Position numbers and translations under genes: made by a program. A DNA stretch of 64,000 bases from Holothuria scabra (lineage: Eukaryota; Echinodermata; Holothuroidea; Aspidochirotida; Holothuriidae), in NCBI GenBank assembly GCA_037179385.1, contig CM074185.1:11088922-11152921 (forward strand), in the 5' to 3' direction. Positions 44,401 to 56,264 of this stretch are shown here, one piece after another (position 1 is the first letter of the stretch; each line of letters opens with the position of its first letter). The notes under the pieces were generated by a model. It was not told where the DNA came from. It worked only from the letters and a program-made list of their open reading frames with translations, and searched no databases.

Positions 44401-47162
44401 AAAAACTGTGGGTTAATGGGGAGCTTTTCACCCAGGGTGCAGCCATGTTATATTTCACAGCCAACCCATATGTATTCAGAAATGGTAAACCATGGTTTTG
44501 CAGCTAAATCATGCATATTCAAACAAAAACTTTAGTTCCTTAAAAATGCCCTTTAAAAATTCTTTCAATTATACCTTGTAAATTACTATTTTAAGACTGA
44601 ATAATATTAATTAGTACTTATACAATATTTCTTAAAACATATCTGCACGACTCCCATTTTTTAAAACTGTTACTTTACAAATCGTATAACTTACAATGCT
44701 TATAATCTTTTTAATCTTACAATGCTTATAATCTTTTTAATCTTACACTATACAGCTTATTTACAAAAAACTAGAATCGTAGAAAAAATAATCTTTCTCC
44801 ATAGGCAACTTAAGGCTCCTTCCTTGAGGAGAATAATGCTTGGTTTTGCATTTAAAAATGAAGAAGACTAAATCAACGTACAACACAAAAAGATTACTTA
44901 AATCCAGTCATTAAAATTATAAGCCCGAATATCTGCGTCTTATTTACATTTGCTATTCCCACTTATCCTCAGGTAACCCTAGTAAAGTAATAACAGTGGA
45001 GAGAGGGCACCCTCACTGAGAGGTACAGGGGCACTCTCCCTTGACAGAGGGCAATATACAGATTTATCATTTCAGCCCACAGCACCATATTACGGAATAG
45101 TTACTTCATAAAAATTTTCATACTAATTGATTGGTTTGAAGAAGTATACTACTGAGTGGACAAAAACATCGAAAAAGGGTTCACCTCCGATGTATCTGCA
45201 GTTCTAGTGATTTTCCAATTTGGGAGAAAACCAAAGTTCTCATGAATGAGAATTGACTTATGCAACACAGCATACAGACTTGCAAGTCCATAGTACATAC
45301 CAATGTTACTTTATCGAAGACCACTAACAACTATGCAATATTCTCCAATGGGGTGTGGCTAGTTATAAGAACAAACGTACCGTACCTAATATGCGATTTA
45401 ATTCCACTAAAGTCTGAAACCTGCTTCTGAAAGCTATTCCCCTTTGAAAAATGCACTGTACGCAGAGTGCATGGAATTGTTGGTAAAAGAGGCAAAATGA
45501 CAGTGTCAATTACCAATTTTTCTCCTGAAGAAGGAAATACAATCCCCCAAGAGCACTCTCCCAAACTAAAGAAGAATCTCACAAAGTTAAAACTCAAAAA
45601 TAAGTGGAAATCTCATTTCCTATTATAAAACATTTTAATAATAGTGATTGAATAATTGAAATGGAATAAACACTTTTCAACTGAAAGATTCTGAGCCAGG
45701 TCCAATTGAAATCAATCTCTAATACTTTGCATGTATTTACATTTTCCTTTTTTTAAAAGAAGAAAAAAATTAAATATGATTCGGGTATTTAGATACAGAC
45801 AGAGCAAATATTTACAGTAGGAATTTGTTAACTGGTAATATACTGGACCAAATCTGGACGTTATATACAAATTTGAGAAATGCAATCTGTAGTTTCTGGA
45901 CATCACATCTTTACATCTTAAATACCTTCCATTGCAGCATTTTAGGTCCAAATCTGACTAAGCTTTAATCAGATTCTAGCCAAGTCTAAGTCAGATTGAT
46001 TCTGACAAAGACTTGGTTAGATTTTGCTTTTTAATTATCAATATGAAAACAATTGTTGATCTTGGGCCAAGGCTATGTGGCAGCTAGTTTGCTTGACTGG
46101 CCAATGACCAGGCAATTTATGACTGTATGGGTTAATGTGAGTGTTTACCTAAATCTCATTTGGCATATATTATACCATTTTGGTCAATTTTTAGCACATA
46201 GCCTATTTTGCTTGCAAATGATGTTGTTTGGGGTGGGGGGAGGACCCCTTCCCTTGGAAAATTTCACCTTTTGGAAGAAAGTTGGGATTCAAAATGGTGC
46301 TATATGTAACACATTATTTTTTAACTCAAGTTTGTATTTAACCCATGATGACCAATAGGGGAGGCCACATCTGTTGTGATGACCAAAAGGGGTTAAAAGA
46401 CATCTTTAACTGTGTCCTTGCCTTGATTTGCCCTGTAGATAATCATGGCTTCAACAAACGCATTGGAGTATTTTACAAATACTTTTTCATATGGATGTCA
46501 CCATACTGCTAAACATCCTCCATTTATGTTAATCTGTCTTTATAAATAAATTACAAATATAGCATCTCTTTAACACAAAACAAATGAAAATACAGCGAGA
46601 TAAATCCGTAGAAGTTCTGATGTGGTACTTCCACACTGAGGCTAACAAGGCAGCTTCACTAAACTGCTTTCCACAAAGAATGGAAGGAAATTTATGACTG
46701 TCTCTGTTGCTTACCAAGAAATTTTCAAAAGTGAAAAAGGTAAAGAAAATAATTTTTACACATTTCAGAGAATTAAAGAAGGAATGGGAATATCATGGAA
46801 TTCTACCTGAACATGCAAAACAGGAAACGATTGACATAATGTCACTTTCAAACAAAATAAAGAGGCAATAAGAGTTTGACAACAAATGTAAGCCTTTTGT
46901 CCCACCACTTCCTTTTACCGTTTTCAACTGATTATTTTAAAAGAATCAACAAAAATCGAAGAGGTCTTTCAAGTGAGAAGGAACGTTAACTCTGCATTAT
47001 TTACTGTTGAATTGGGAGTTCGTAATTTTGTTTGGGCAGCAAAATTCTACACAGGTACATGACTAGACAGTCTAAAACAAACAGTGACCAATCACAATGT
47101 CAGATTATGATGACAAGTCACTTTTGATTACTTTTAACTCGATGCATAATTGTGGTGTAGAA

Positions 47163-47467
47163 TTAAAGGACCAAACCTCTCACCCCAAACTGCAATTTTC
47201 GTACAGGGGTACCCAAATTCTCAATTGGTTCAGCTCTTTGATTGACAGCTAGTTCAAACAATGCAAAGTACCAAAGGGTATATTACACAGCATGAACGGT
47301 ACTGAGAGTGTTTTGATTATATAAAGTGAGTTCATCTATACTCACCTAGAAGCAAAAAACTGAGATTGTATCTAGATGAGGATTAATTTCAGACAATTGT
47401 GGGAGGGGCTTAAGTAAGAAGGTAAGGAGAATTGGTACTGTTTGGGCTTAGAGAACTGGGCCTTTAA
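47163..47467 (+). mobile_element. TTAA-family MITE, copy 3
   Basis: TTAA, then AGGACCAAACCTCTCACCCC, and at the far end GGGCTTAGAGAACTGGGCC, then TTAA. A lone right-end fragment of the same family follows at 47884-47938. Confidence 0.85.
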
Positions 47468-48007
47468 AGTCTTGAAAAACAGTTGTAGAAACAAACTCCG
47501 ATTGTTGCTTACAGGGAAACATTATGTTCAAAACGCTCCAACATAGCATTAAAAGTAAAATAGCCCTAGTCATTTTCAAATCATTCAGTCTCAACAATAA
47601 ACCTCATAGCAAGAGCTTCATCTCCTCAAAATATTATGCACAAGAAGAGTTATGGAAGTTCCATCTTTTGAAATGTTGAAATTTTGGGTAAACTAAACAT
47701 TCTTGAGCAACAAACAACTGAATTTCTCTCTGAGGAAAACCTATTTCTTGAAAAGACTACCATAGGCTACCAATTAAGGCTACCATACTATTTTATATGT
47801 AATTATTTATCAGTCTTTGCTAATAAATATTGGTTTCAAAAGGATGAAGTTTCCTTGTAAAGCAAATGCAGTATTTCCCTTTCAGTGAGAAGGTTAGGAG
47901 AATTGAAAGTTTGGGGTGAGAAAGTTGGGCCTTTAAGGCAATCAGATATTTCTTCAGAATTGATAACTGAGTTAGACAATCCCCATATCTAACTGTTTTT
48001 TGGGTGA

Positions 48008-48240
48008 GTACTCAATGGTTCAATTTGGTTTTCACAAATTCATGACCAGACACTTTTTCAAATTACTCACAAAACCATTTTTTACCAGTCAGGACACTAA
48101 GATTCAAAATTTTAACTTTTGCCATGGTTATTGAATATGAAACTTGACTCATTATGCTAACTATAAGCATTGCCATATGGTGGTGACCCTTAAACACTCT
48201 CATTAAGTATTTGATATCAACTCAATTAGCCCCTTTTAGA
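48008..48240 (+). repeat. dispersed ~235-bp repeat, copy 2
   Basis: Partner of 44165-44400. Confidence 0.75.
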
Positions 48241-48311
48241 AATAGCTTTTCAAGGAACCAAAAGACAAACTCTGATTGCTGCTTTTAAACAGAAAAGTCA
48301 ACCTCTGGTTT

Positions 48312-48658
48312 TCATCTGAGGGTGTGGTACCCTATGCGGTCATCTTCGTGAACGGAATCCACTGCTGTCGTGAAGTTTTCGGGTGTATCCATAAGATATG
48401 CATCATCCAGGTACATCACATCCAGGTCATTGTTGGCCTCATTGACACCTGCGAGAGAGGTGTTGTCCTCTTGTCTCAGCTCTACTGTCCAAAAGGGGAA
48501 GTTGGCAGGATGCCGCAAGCTCTGCCTCTTCTTGCGAAGGAGGACAATGAAGAGGGCCAGAAAAATGAGAAGGAGGAAGAAGATGACGACTGTCACAAAG
48601 ATGGTTGCTGGTGGGAAGTTGCGTAACGACTCCTTGTTGGGTGGATCCAAGGTAGAAT
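48312..48658 (-). CDS. type I membrane protein, last exon: transmembrane helix and cytoplasmic tail
   Basis: On the minus strand the acceptor TCTTTGGTCAG opens, in phase 1, DSTLDPPNKESLRNF. It is followed by a 23-residue hydrophobic helix (TIFVTVVIFFLLLIFLALFI), a basic stop-transfer LLRKKRQ, and a ~70-residue acidic tail ending RIGYHTLR and TGA. YHTL fits a YxxPhi sorting motif, and MYLDD and AYLMD are further tail tyrosines. The topology is ectodomain outside, tail inside. It joins in phase to the exon at 61331-61495. No family is recognised. The gene's start lies beyond the right edge of the window. Confidence 0.75.
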
Positions 48659-48794
48659 CTGACCAAAGAAGAAAAAAAGACAGCCATTTATTTAAGGAGT
48701 ATGAAATAATATTGATTGTTTTCAGGGTAAAAGAGTACTCAGAACCAGTGTGAGAATGGGTGATAGAGAGTCTAAGTTTGAAAAAGGATTAATT

Positions 48795-49097
48795 TTAAAG
48801 GGCCAATCCTCTCACCCAAAACTACACTTCTTGTAGGAGGTAACAGAAACTCTCAATTGGCTCAGTTTTTTGGTTGACTGCTAATTCGAACAATGCAGAG
48901 TACCAAAGCTTATATTACACAGGATGAACTGTACTAAGAGTGTTTTGAAATATACAGAGAGCTTTTCTACCTCACCATGAAGCAATAAACTAAAATTGTG
49001 TCTGAAGGAGGATGAATTTCAGACTATTGTGGGATGGGCTTAAGTAAGAAGGTCAGGAGAATTGGTGCTGTTTGGGGTGAGAGAATTGAGACTTTAA
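48795..49097 (+). mobile_element. TTAA-family MITE, copy 4
   Basis: TTAA at both ends (48795-48798, 49094-49097). Inner ends read AGGGCCAATCCTCTCACC and GGGGTGAGAGAATTGAGAC. It lies 137 bp upstream of the last exon of the membrane gene, inside its intron. Confidence 0.85.
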
Positions 49098-51745
49098 ATC
49101 CCACTTGGAAATGTTTTTGTTTTTTTGAAGACTCACGACTTAGATCAGTGATTTTAATACAGCGAATTGATTTAAATCCTGATTTTTTCTATGAAAAGTA
49201 TGGTAAACTATTATTAAAAGGGTATTGCTATTAAAATTATTACATTATTAAATTGCACACATACAGTACATATATATACTGTACAGTGCACACATTTTGC
49301 AAATTCCTTGTGCTTTAAAACTTGTCAAGAGTTCAGGGAATAATTTATCCAGTATCCCATCGTAATTTGCTACACAAACAGGCCAAGTTGCTACACAAAT
49401 GAAAAATTGTGTAGCAAATTTTTGTGTGCATAACCCTTGCCTTTTCACAAACAATGTGTGAAAGATCTCAAAAACTTCAAAACTGCTATGCAAAATTTGA
49501 ATGCTAAATTATTCTCTGGAGTTCTATCAATTTCAATACGGATCAATGTTGATGTTCAGTCAAGCATTTGTCAATAGCTCTAAAATATTAAATTTTAATT
49601 GCACCAAATTACCATTAAAGCTTTTCAAAGGGTTGCTACTCATTGTAGCAGCTAACTGGAGAAATGAATCTCTCTTGGGAAAAGCACTTTTATTCAAACT
49701 GCAGTAATTATGATGAATTTCAGCAAAGGCAAAATTTGGGTTTCATGGGTTTTTATACATTTATGAGTGCCCTGCCTACAGCAAGGTACATGTACATGTA
49801 AAAAAAAATAAAGAAAAAAAAAGAAAAACAAAACAAAACATTGATTGTTAAATTGTTAGGTAATGTTTCACAAGAAACTACCTAGCATGAAAATAATAGT
49901 GAAATTGCAAACTTCTAGAAATCAACCCTAAAGCAGTGCTAACTGACTTTGTACTCTTTGTACATTCCCTAGAGAAATAAAGAAATTCTGAGAAGTCAAC
50001 ATCAATTATGTTATCTGTGGTAAAAAGCAACCTTAAAGGGCAAGAGCTGTTAAACCAAAAATTTTTTGAAACAACAGTTGAGGCACAAAGATTTCTTTAC
50101 ATTCCTTTTCAAAGTACATGTTCGTAACATTTTACAACTTCATAATTGCATATTCAGGGTAAACCAAGCAGTTTCTCCTTGTAATTTTAATATTTTTTGG
50201 AGAAATGTTGTCACATGACTTTCAAGAGCCAATCATGAAACAGGACAGTCTACTTACACTCCTTCAAGTTGGAGTATAACAGCATTTCCTCTCTAATCTG
50301 TCCCACCATTTGTGAACACATCCCACTTTACTTTCATCTAATGGCTGATAACATAGTGAATCAATGCCGACTTTACTAAGATTATTTTTCTACATTTCAA
50401 GAGCTCTGGGAAATATTTTTGCAATTAGGGAAACATTGAAACATTAACATCAATACCAGATAAAGTCATTCTCTCTTGTCACAATGATTGTTCCAAAAGT
50501 GAAACAGGAAACCTTGCAACATTTATCCTTCTGACGGGCAAAATAAAGTCCATGTCGGATTAAAAAGGAAGAACAGGATGAGTGTCACGCCTACAGGAAT
50601 TATTTATGAGAGTTCCCCCATTTCCTGTCAGCCGTGATTTCCTTTTATTGGTTGTATCTGTCTCGAAAGCTATCAAGGTAAGGAACGACAGATGGAGGAT
50701 CTCAACTCAGAGACGGGGTGACAGCAGAAGGCTACGATTACTGAAAGAGCTTGCTATACACGATCCACAGAAGGAATTTTAAAAAAGAAAGAATGTAGTA
50801 CAGTCTTCTACTTTAAGCAGGAATAAAAAATGTTTGGAACTTACAGAAAAGGGCAAGAGAAGTCAAAACAATTTGGGTTTCATCTGTCATGCTTCAAAAC
50901 TGGTATTTGAGAGTCATGTGACACTATTTTTCTCAATGTAAATTTCCCAAAATTCACTGGTACCTGGCTTTTGTTTCAAAATAAGTTTGGGGTGACTGGG
51001 CTCTTGCCCTTTTATGGTACCATTGCTCCCTCATACGCACCATGTACAGTACAGTCACAGCTTGCATGTTCCAACATCTGTGTGATCTCACACACATTAA
51101 CCCAAACTTTACTTAGAGGGGTTATCAGAGCATTATATGAGGGTAGAAGGAGCCTGGAGGAGGATTAGCACATATAAAAATGTGTGAAAGCAATGATGGT
51201 ACTTGCTTCGCTCCTAGACAACAAAAAATTTCCACCAGGGAGGGCTTTGCCTGAAAAACCTCACTCTGACGCTGCAGGATCACCATAAACCTTCCGGTTG
51301 CAAAGTGGCTTTGGGGTTACTTATCTGACTCTGCTAAAAAGACCTGATGCCTTCCTCCTGTTTACTTCTAATCCTTACTCACACTCAACTCATCCTGGTA
51401 AACTAATATCAGTACTGAGGGAGGGGGCCCTAGCACCTTGACTGGATAACTCTTTAACCAGAAGTTGAGCAAATTGCTTGAATTTTGTAAGATAAATGGC
51501 TGTTGTTTTGAAATAAGTTTCAGGCAACTGCTTTTGCTCTTGAAATGCCAAAAAGTGGAGGGAAGAAATTGAAAACTAGAGCAGCAATGCTGCTGTAGCT
51601 CACACACATAGCCACCTGTGGGTACTTGTTTTACATTATTTGTCATTGTCATGACAAGTTTTAGCATGGAGCTACTACCTTGTCAAAGTATTAGCTCCAT
51701 GGTTGTAGTTAGCTTTGCAGATGGTGAGGCACATCTCCAAACATT
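49098..51745. other. intron of the membrane gene; little recognised
   Basis: The family B MITE at 50038-50300 is the only clear element. The rest is AT-rich with spurious frames. Confidence 0.4.
50038..50300. mobile_element. family B MITE
   Basis: Starts TTAAAGGGCAAGAGCTGTTA and shares CATATTCAGGGTAAACCAAG, CACATGACT, CAATCATGAAACAGGACAGT with 5220-5480. Confidence 0.6.
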
Positions 51746-52153
51746 TCAGAATTCCAAATAAGGATAATCAGCTGTGGGGAGTGATGATGTGCATGAAAAG
51801 TGAATGGCAAGCTCATTCCAGGTGGGTTCCAGGGGCCTGCCATAGGGCTCCTGGTAAGGTTGAAGGGATGAAGGCCAAGGATGCCCCCTGGGTTCTAAGC
51901 TATTTAGAGGCTCAGTCAAGAGACACTCTGAAGGGATAAGTTTCCTAAGCTTATAAAAGTTGCATGGGTGGGAGAATGGCTGGTCAAAACGGAAAGGCGA
52001 GAATTGGGTAGGATTTTCGGGAATTTTCTGCTTAAAGAGGGAGGGTTGGGAGATCTGGTGAGGGCTAACAGCGGCATTGTGGGTTGTTTCTAAAAAACTT
52101 TGGTAGTCAATTAGTTTCTTGGGCTTCTCTTGGATCTTTTTTGGGTCATTCAA
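51746..52153 (-). other. unexplained 135-codon open frame
   Basis: It starts MNDPKKIQEKPKKLIDYQSF and is rich in Pro, Ser, Phe and Leu, with SPFRFDQPFSHPCNF in the middle. No splice context or family was recognised. It is longer than chance frames nearby and GC-richer than its surroundings. It may be a fragment of a retroelement gag-like region or an unspliced exon. Confidence 0.25.
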
Positions 52154-52565
52154 CCACCAACTTCATTGGGATCTTTGAAAATGAGTACTGGGCTTGAAAA
52201 GATTGGGGACACACGAATGTAGATGATATTTGAAAGAAAGTTAGCAACACAATTTCTATAGGTATTTTATTTTTTATTATTAGATTAGCCTTTGTAAATG
52301 ATTATCTTAAGGCAAAAATGAGGAGTCTTTCACAACTATATTTGTCCTTTATGTTTATGTTCTCAGAATATTAATTGTAGTATGAAAGTTTGCTAAGAAC
52401 ATAAATTATTCTATAATGAAAGATGTTTTGTGTCCTGTTTATAGAAAGTCATATCACATTTGAAATGACAAACATCTATTTTCCTTTTTTAATTAAGAAT
52501 AGACACATGTACTGATAAAATATTGCATGCCCCAAACTCTGGAAATGGAAAAAAGGAAAATGTAA

Positions 52566-52610
52566 CAAGAGCCAAAAGGCACTATGGTTCCTTGTTGAGT
52601 AGTGAGGGAA
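52566..52610 (+). repeat. start-type fragment of the dispersed DR1 repeat
   Basis: AACAAGAGCCAAAAGGCACT plus ATGGTTCCTTG matches the 5' start at 31644. Confidence 0.5.
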
Positions 52611-55600
52611 GCCTTGGAAAGTGTGCCTTTGGCTTGGTCCAGATAATTTTGCTTAGACAATTTGGCTTATCTTTCACTGCAACATGCCCAAGGAAGAGGT
52701 TCTTAATATTAATCTGTGATGAGGTATTGCACTTTGTTTGGAAAGTTTTGTGACCTCCATACAGTATGACCTTCAAATTCCACAAAAGCAAACAACCCAA
52801 CATTTGGTGCTAGTTTTGAATAAAATAAACCTTGAAAAAATACCCTACTTTCTTATTTATTTTTCTTGTTTTGTGAAATATCTTCTGGGAGTACTGCACC
52901 TTACTGATATGTGATGAACTCTGTAACATACAGTAGCCTAATGTAGGGAGCTACTGTATCACTCGGAGCCTAACGTTAGGCCTCATTGAGAAATATTCCG
53001 AGTTCCGCTAACCAGAATTGATGTTTCAAAACTTTGTACAGTTAGACAATCCGCAAAGAAAAGTAGGCTTGAATTCCATTGCATCTCCCTGATTTCACAG
53101 AACGTCCACTGGTAATAAAAATCTCAAACGGAACAATAATAACAACCAATAGAAAGATCTATGAAGTATAATTGTTACCGAACTCCCTGGTCAAACAGAG
53201 ACAGATATGCACCGCCAGCCGCAGGGTACAGAACAGTGGAAACATGTGCTGTGTGTTGTTACGTACTGTATTGAGCTGCCCTATCGCCTACAATCGGTCT
53301 TGCATACTACACACAAGAGCCAACTTAAGTTGACTGCGAGGCAGTATAAGGCAGTGCAGCACTGAGTGTATTACCACAAGTCGTAATGTGCAGTGGCGGT
53401 CCTCATCGCATAGTTAGAGACAGCACTTCGGGATCGGGAAAATGAAATATCCTAATTTGGGCCCTGTATATTCGGAATTCGTGGTCAGGTATAAAAAATC
53501 ATAATAATTCACCCAAATCGTAAAGGTTGGCAGGTATGGACTACATGAGGACAGTGATATTTATGTTGATCTCTGCTTTAAAGATAACTTGTACTGAAGT
53601 TTATATTTATATAGTGTCATTACGGTTTGAAAATCGATTAAAGTCCTTAAAGAAGGTAACATATTTGGGGTTGTTTGTCACGGAGAATATGTTCAATGCA
53701 GTCTACCACTGGCAAGGACAGGCTGTCCACATGACGGCTTGGCTGGTATCCTGAGTGAGTGCTTTGCAAATTACTGTTCCAGTTGTATTTTTGTAACTTT
53801 GTTCATGTAAAGTTCAACACTGACCACTAATGGTGTAATATCAATGAAGTCTGTTGGTGACATGTCCAGTTCTGTGAGCAAAGATTCATGCATTTCGAGG
53901 ATTTGTCCACAGTTGGTTATGAGTGCTTAGTTGTCTCTGCAAGAGAATGTGAAGAATTATATTGTTAAAATAGCATTTTCCTTATCATAAGTGTGTCTCT
54001 TTAAATTGGAAATTGATTAAGGGATGCACTTTGGTTAAAATTTCAGTGATTCCTCTGAAAACTAGAGCAGCTATGCTGCTGAATCTCAATACTTATGCAA
54101 ATATGTGATCAACCATAATTTTGAAGCAGTGGAACTATGTATTTAAGTTTTGTTGTAAAGATGCAACAGAAATGAGAATACCTCATTTAAGTAATCTTGT
54201 ACAGCATCAAACATGAAAATTAAATATGAGACAAACTTCCTATATCATGACATACATTTTTTTATATAGTACACGTAGGTTACAGTAGCTATTGCAGCGT
54301 GATCAATCAAATATTGATAGCAGAAATTTATAATTATAGTATCCTGATACTGTAAATTTTATACTCAAAACAGAAATGGTCCTTTTTTTGTATGACCACT
54401 TAAACAAGTTCAAATGACACTGGCATATTAAGTGATAAATTGCTGCATGTAAAACATATTGAATCTATCAAGCAGAACCAATTATCCAGCTAGATGGAGA
54501 TCAGCGTTTTAGCTTTCCTAAACTGCCTTTCACCTTTATTCAACACCACCCTCTCTAATGGTACTGTATCTCCTGTAGTCTTCTTCAAATATATTAGTAA
54601 AGAACTCAACCTCTGAAGGTTGAGAGCCAGTGTCCTGTTTAGAATCTCAATCAACTGTAAATAAACTTCTCCAGCTCATCACAACCACTGGGCAAACATT
54701 TTGATCAGACCAGACAGGATCATGTAACAGTTACCTTATGCTTGGTTTAGCAGAGGTTTTGAGGCCAGAGAAAAAACAGCCAGACTAAATACACAGAATA
54801 ATGCATGGTGGGAAAAAAAAGTATTTTGCAATGGGCTGTAATGTCCCTGTTTGCTTTGAAAAACTGTTTGGCCACTTGCTGCCAAATTACAGTTACTCTT
54901 AGCCAAATTACAGTTAACTCTTAAGTTATCAACTTATCAGAACTTATCAGAATATCAAGTTCAAATTCTGACTATCACATACTTATACCATTGCACAGAG
55001 CTTCAAGATTTTATGATTAAAATGTAAAACCTCCCTAACATCGCCATGCTGAAAAGAATATTTAGCTACAGCTAGCAAATGGCTAGTGTGACAATATCTC
55101 AATATATGTTATGTATTGAGATAACAATTGTTTTGTGAGTCGAAATTGCTTATAGGAGCAAATCTGACTCATTGCTGTAATAAATGCAAGTGAACAAATT
55201 TTGTGGAGTGCCTTCTCCAGGGTTAAAAGAAGGGTCTAAGCTCACATCAAGTTTTGATATGTTAGAGGGGTACTTATCCTAAGCATTTCAATGAAATTTG
55301 CATCAACACTGGACGTGTAGTTCTCAAGATATGAGCAGGTAAAGGTAAACCTCGTGACCTGATTTGGTGGTATCTCGAGAAATATATGTCCGATTTGAGT
55401 GGAATTTTCACCAAACTGTGTAGATTTGATATCTCTTTCACATTTAAAAATTAAATTTTTGCTTAAACTACTCCTTCAACAGATGATGTTGATGTCTATT
55501 TGAAAATGTCAACTTTTTGGCATTGTGCTAGCTGTTCCGTAATGGTTTAAAAATACAAAGTGATACCCTGGCCATGCCAGTTACCTCTCTGCACGCATTA

Positions 55601-55739
55601 CTGCAGGCAAAAAGAACTAAACTTGAACGCTGCCAGGTTTTTTGTCTTTCAGTGATCAAGAATATTTATGCTTTTGGTCTAGGAAACACTTTTATGGACT
55701 TTCAACTCATAATTGAGAAATCTGACTAAATGTGCTCCT
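52610..55739. other. intron of the membrane gene, no firm feature
   Basis: 52920-53450 is less AT-rich, with GCCTAACGTTAGGCC words and several CpGs. It might hold an alternative promoter, but no exon could be defended. Confidence 0.35.
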
Positions 55740-56250
55740 TAAGGTGTACATCAAGTCATATACACTAAAGAACATGAAAAATGAATCCTAACAGTCCTAC
55801 TCCCCATCTTCATAGGACATTCTTGAGCTGAGATATAAAATGTTGAAGTTAATCACTCAAAAAGGCATATTGTGCAATAATTTGTGATGTCATTGTTTTG
55901 TTGGAATTTACTGCATCTTGTACCAAGGTGTGATAGTGCTCTTACTCTAATGGTGTGATGTAATTAATTAATCCCTCTCTGTTAAACATGCTGTGCAAGC
56001 AATCAGGAAGTGCTCAATGTCATAAAAGCATTTTCAATTTTAAAGGGAAACAAGGCAGATAATGTGAGTTGTACAAATCAAAAGTCAAATTGTTGCACAA
56101 TGGACCAATTTGTTTAATGTGAATAGACTTTAATATTTTATATCTCAACTCAGGAATGACCTTTGAAGATGGGGAGTTGGAATGTTAGAATTCATTTTTC
56201 ATCCTCTTTAATATATATTTTCAAATTTTTTGACTTTAGTGAGTCATACA
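55740..56250. mobile_element. family A TIR element, complete copy
   Basis: The left arm has GTCCTACTCCCCATCTTCAT and GGACATTCTTGAGCTGAGAT; the right arm carries the inverse (ATCTCAACTCAGGAATGACC, GAAGATGGGGAGTTGGAATG). Arms are about 110 bp. The right edge lies 15 bp from the last exon of the OB-like gene. Confidence 0.8.
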
Positions 56251-56264
56251 AAATGTTGTAGTAC

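Larger units (their letters stand above)
43244..48311. other. probable 3' flank or 3' UTR of the minus-strand membrane gene, with dispersed repeats
   Basis: A 25-bp direct duplication (CTTACAATGCTTATAATC plus TTTTTAAT) sits at 44691-44746. Paired copies of an unnamed repeat lie at 44165-44400 and 48008-48240 (both carry TTCAAAATTTTAACTTTT and GTGACCCTT...TTTGATATCAACTCAAT). No gene was seen. Confidence 0.5.

Noticed and set aside
48276..48753. Three + strand and one extra minus-strand frame over the transmembrane exon
   Set aside because: They mirror the minus-strand exon that has a clear helix, stop-transfer and phase-matched acceptor.
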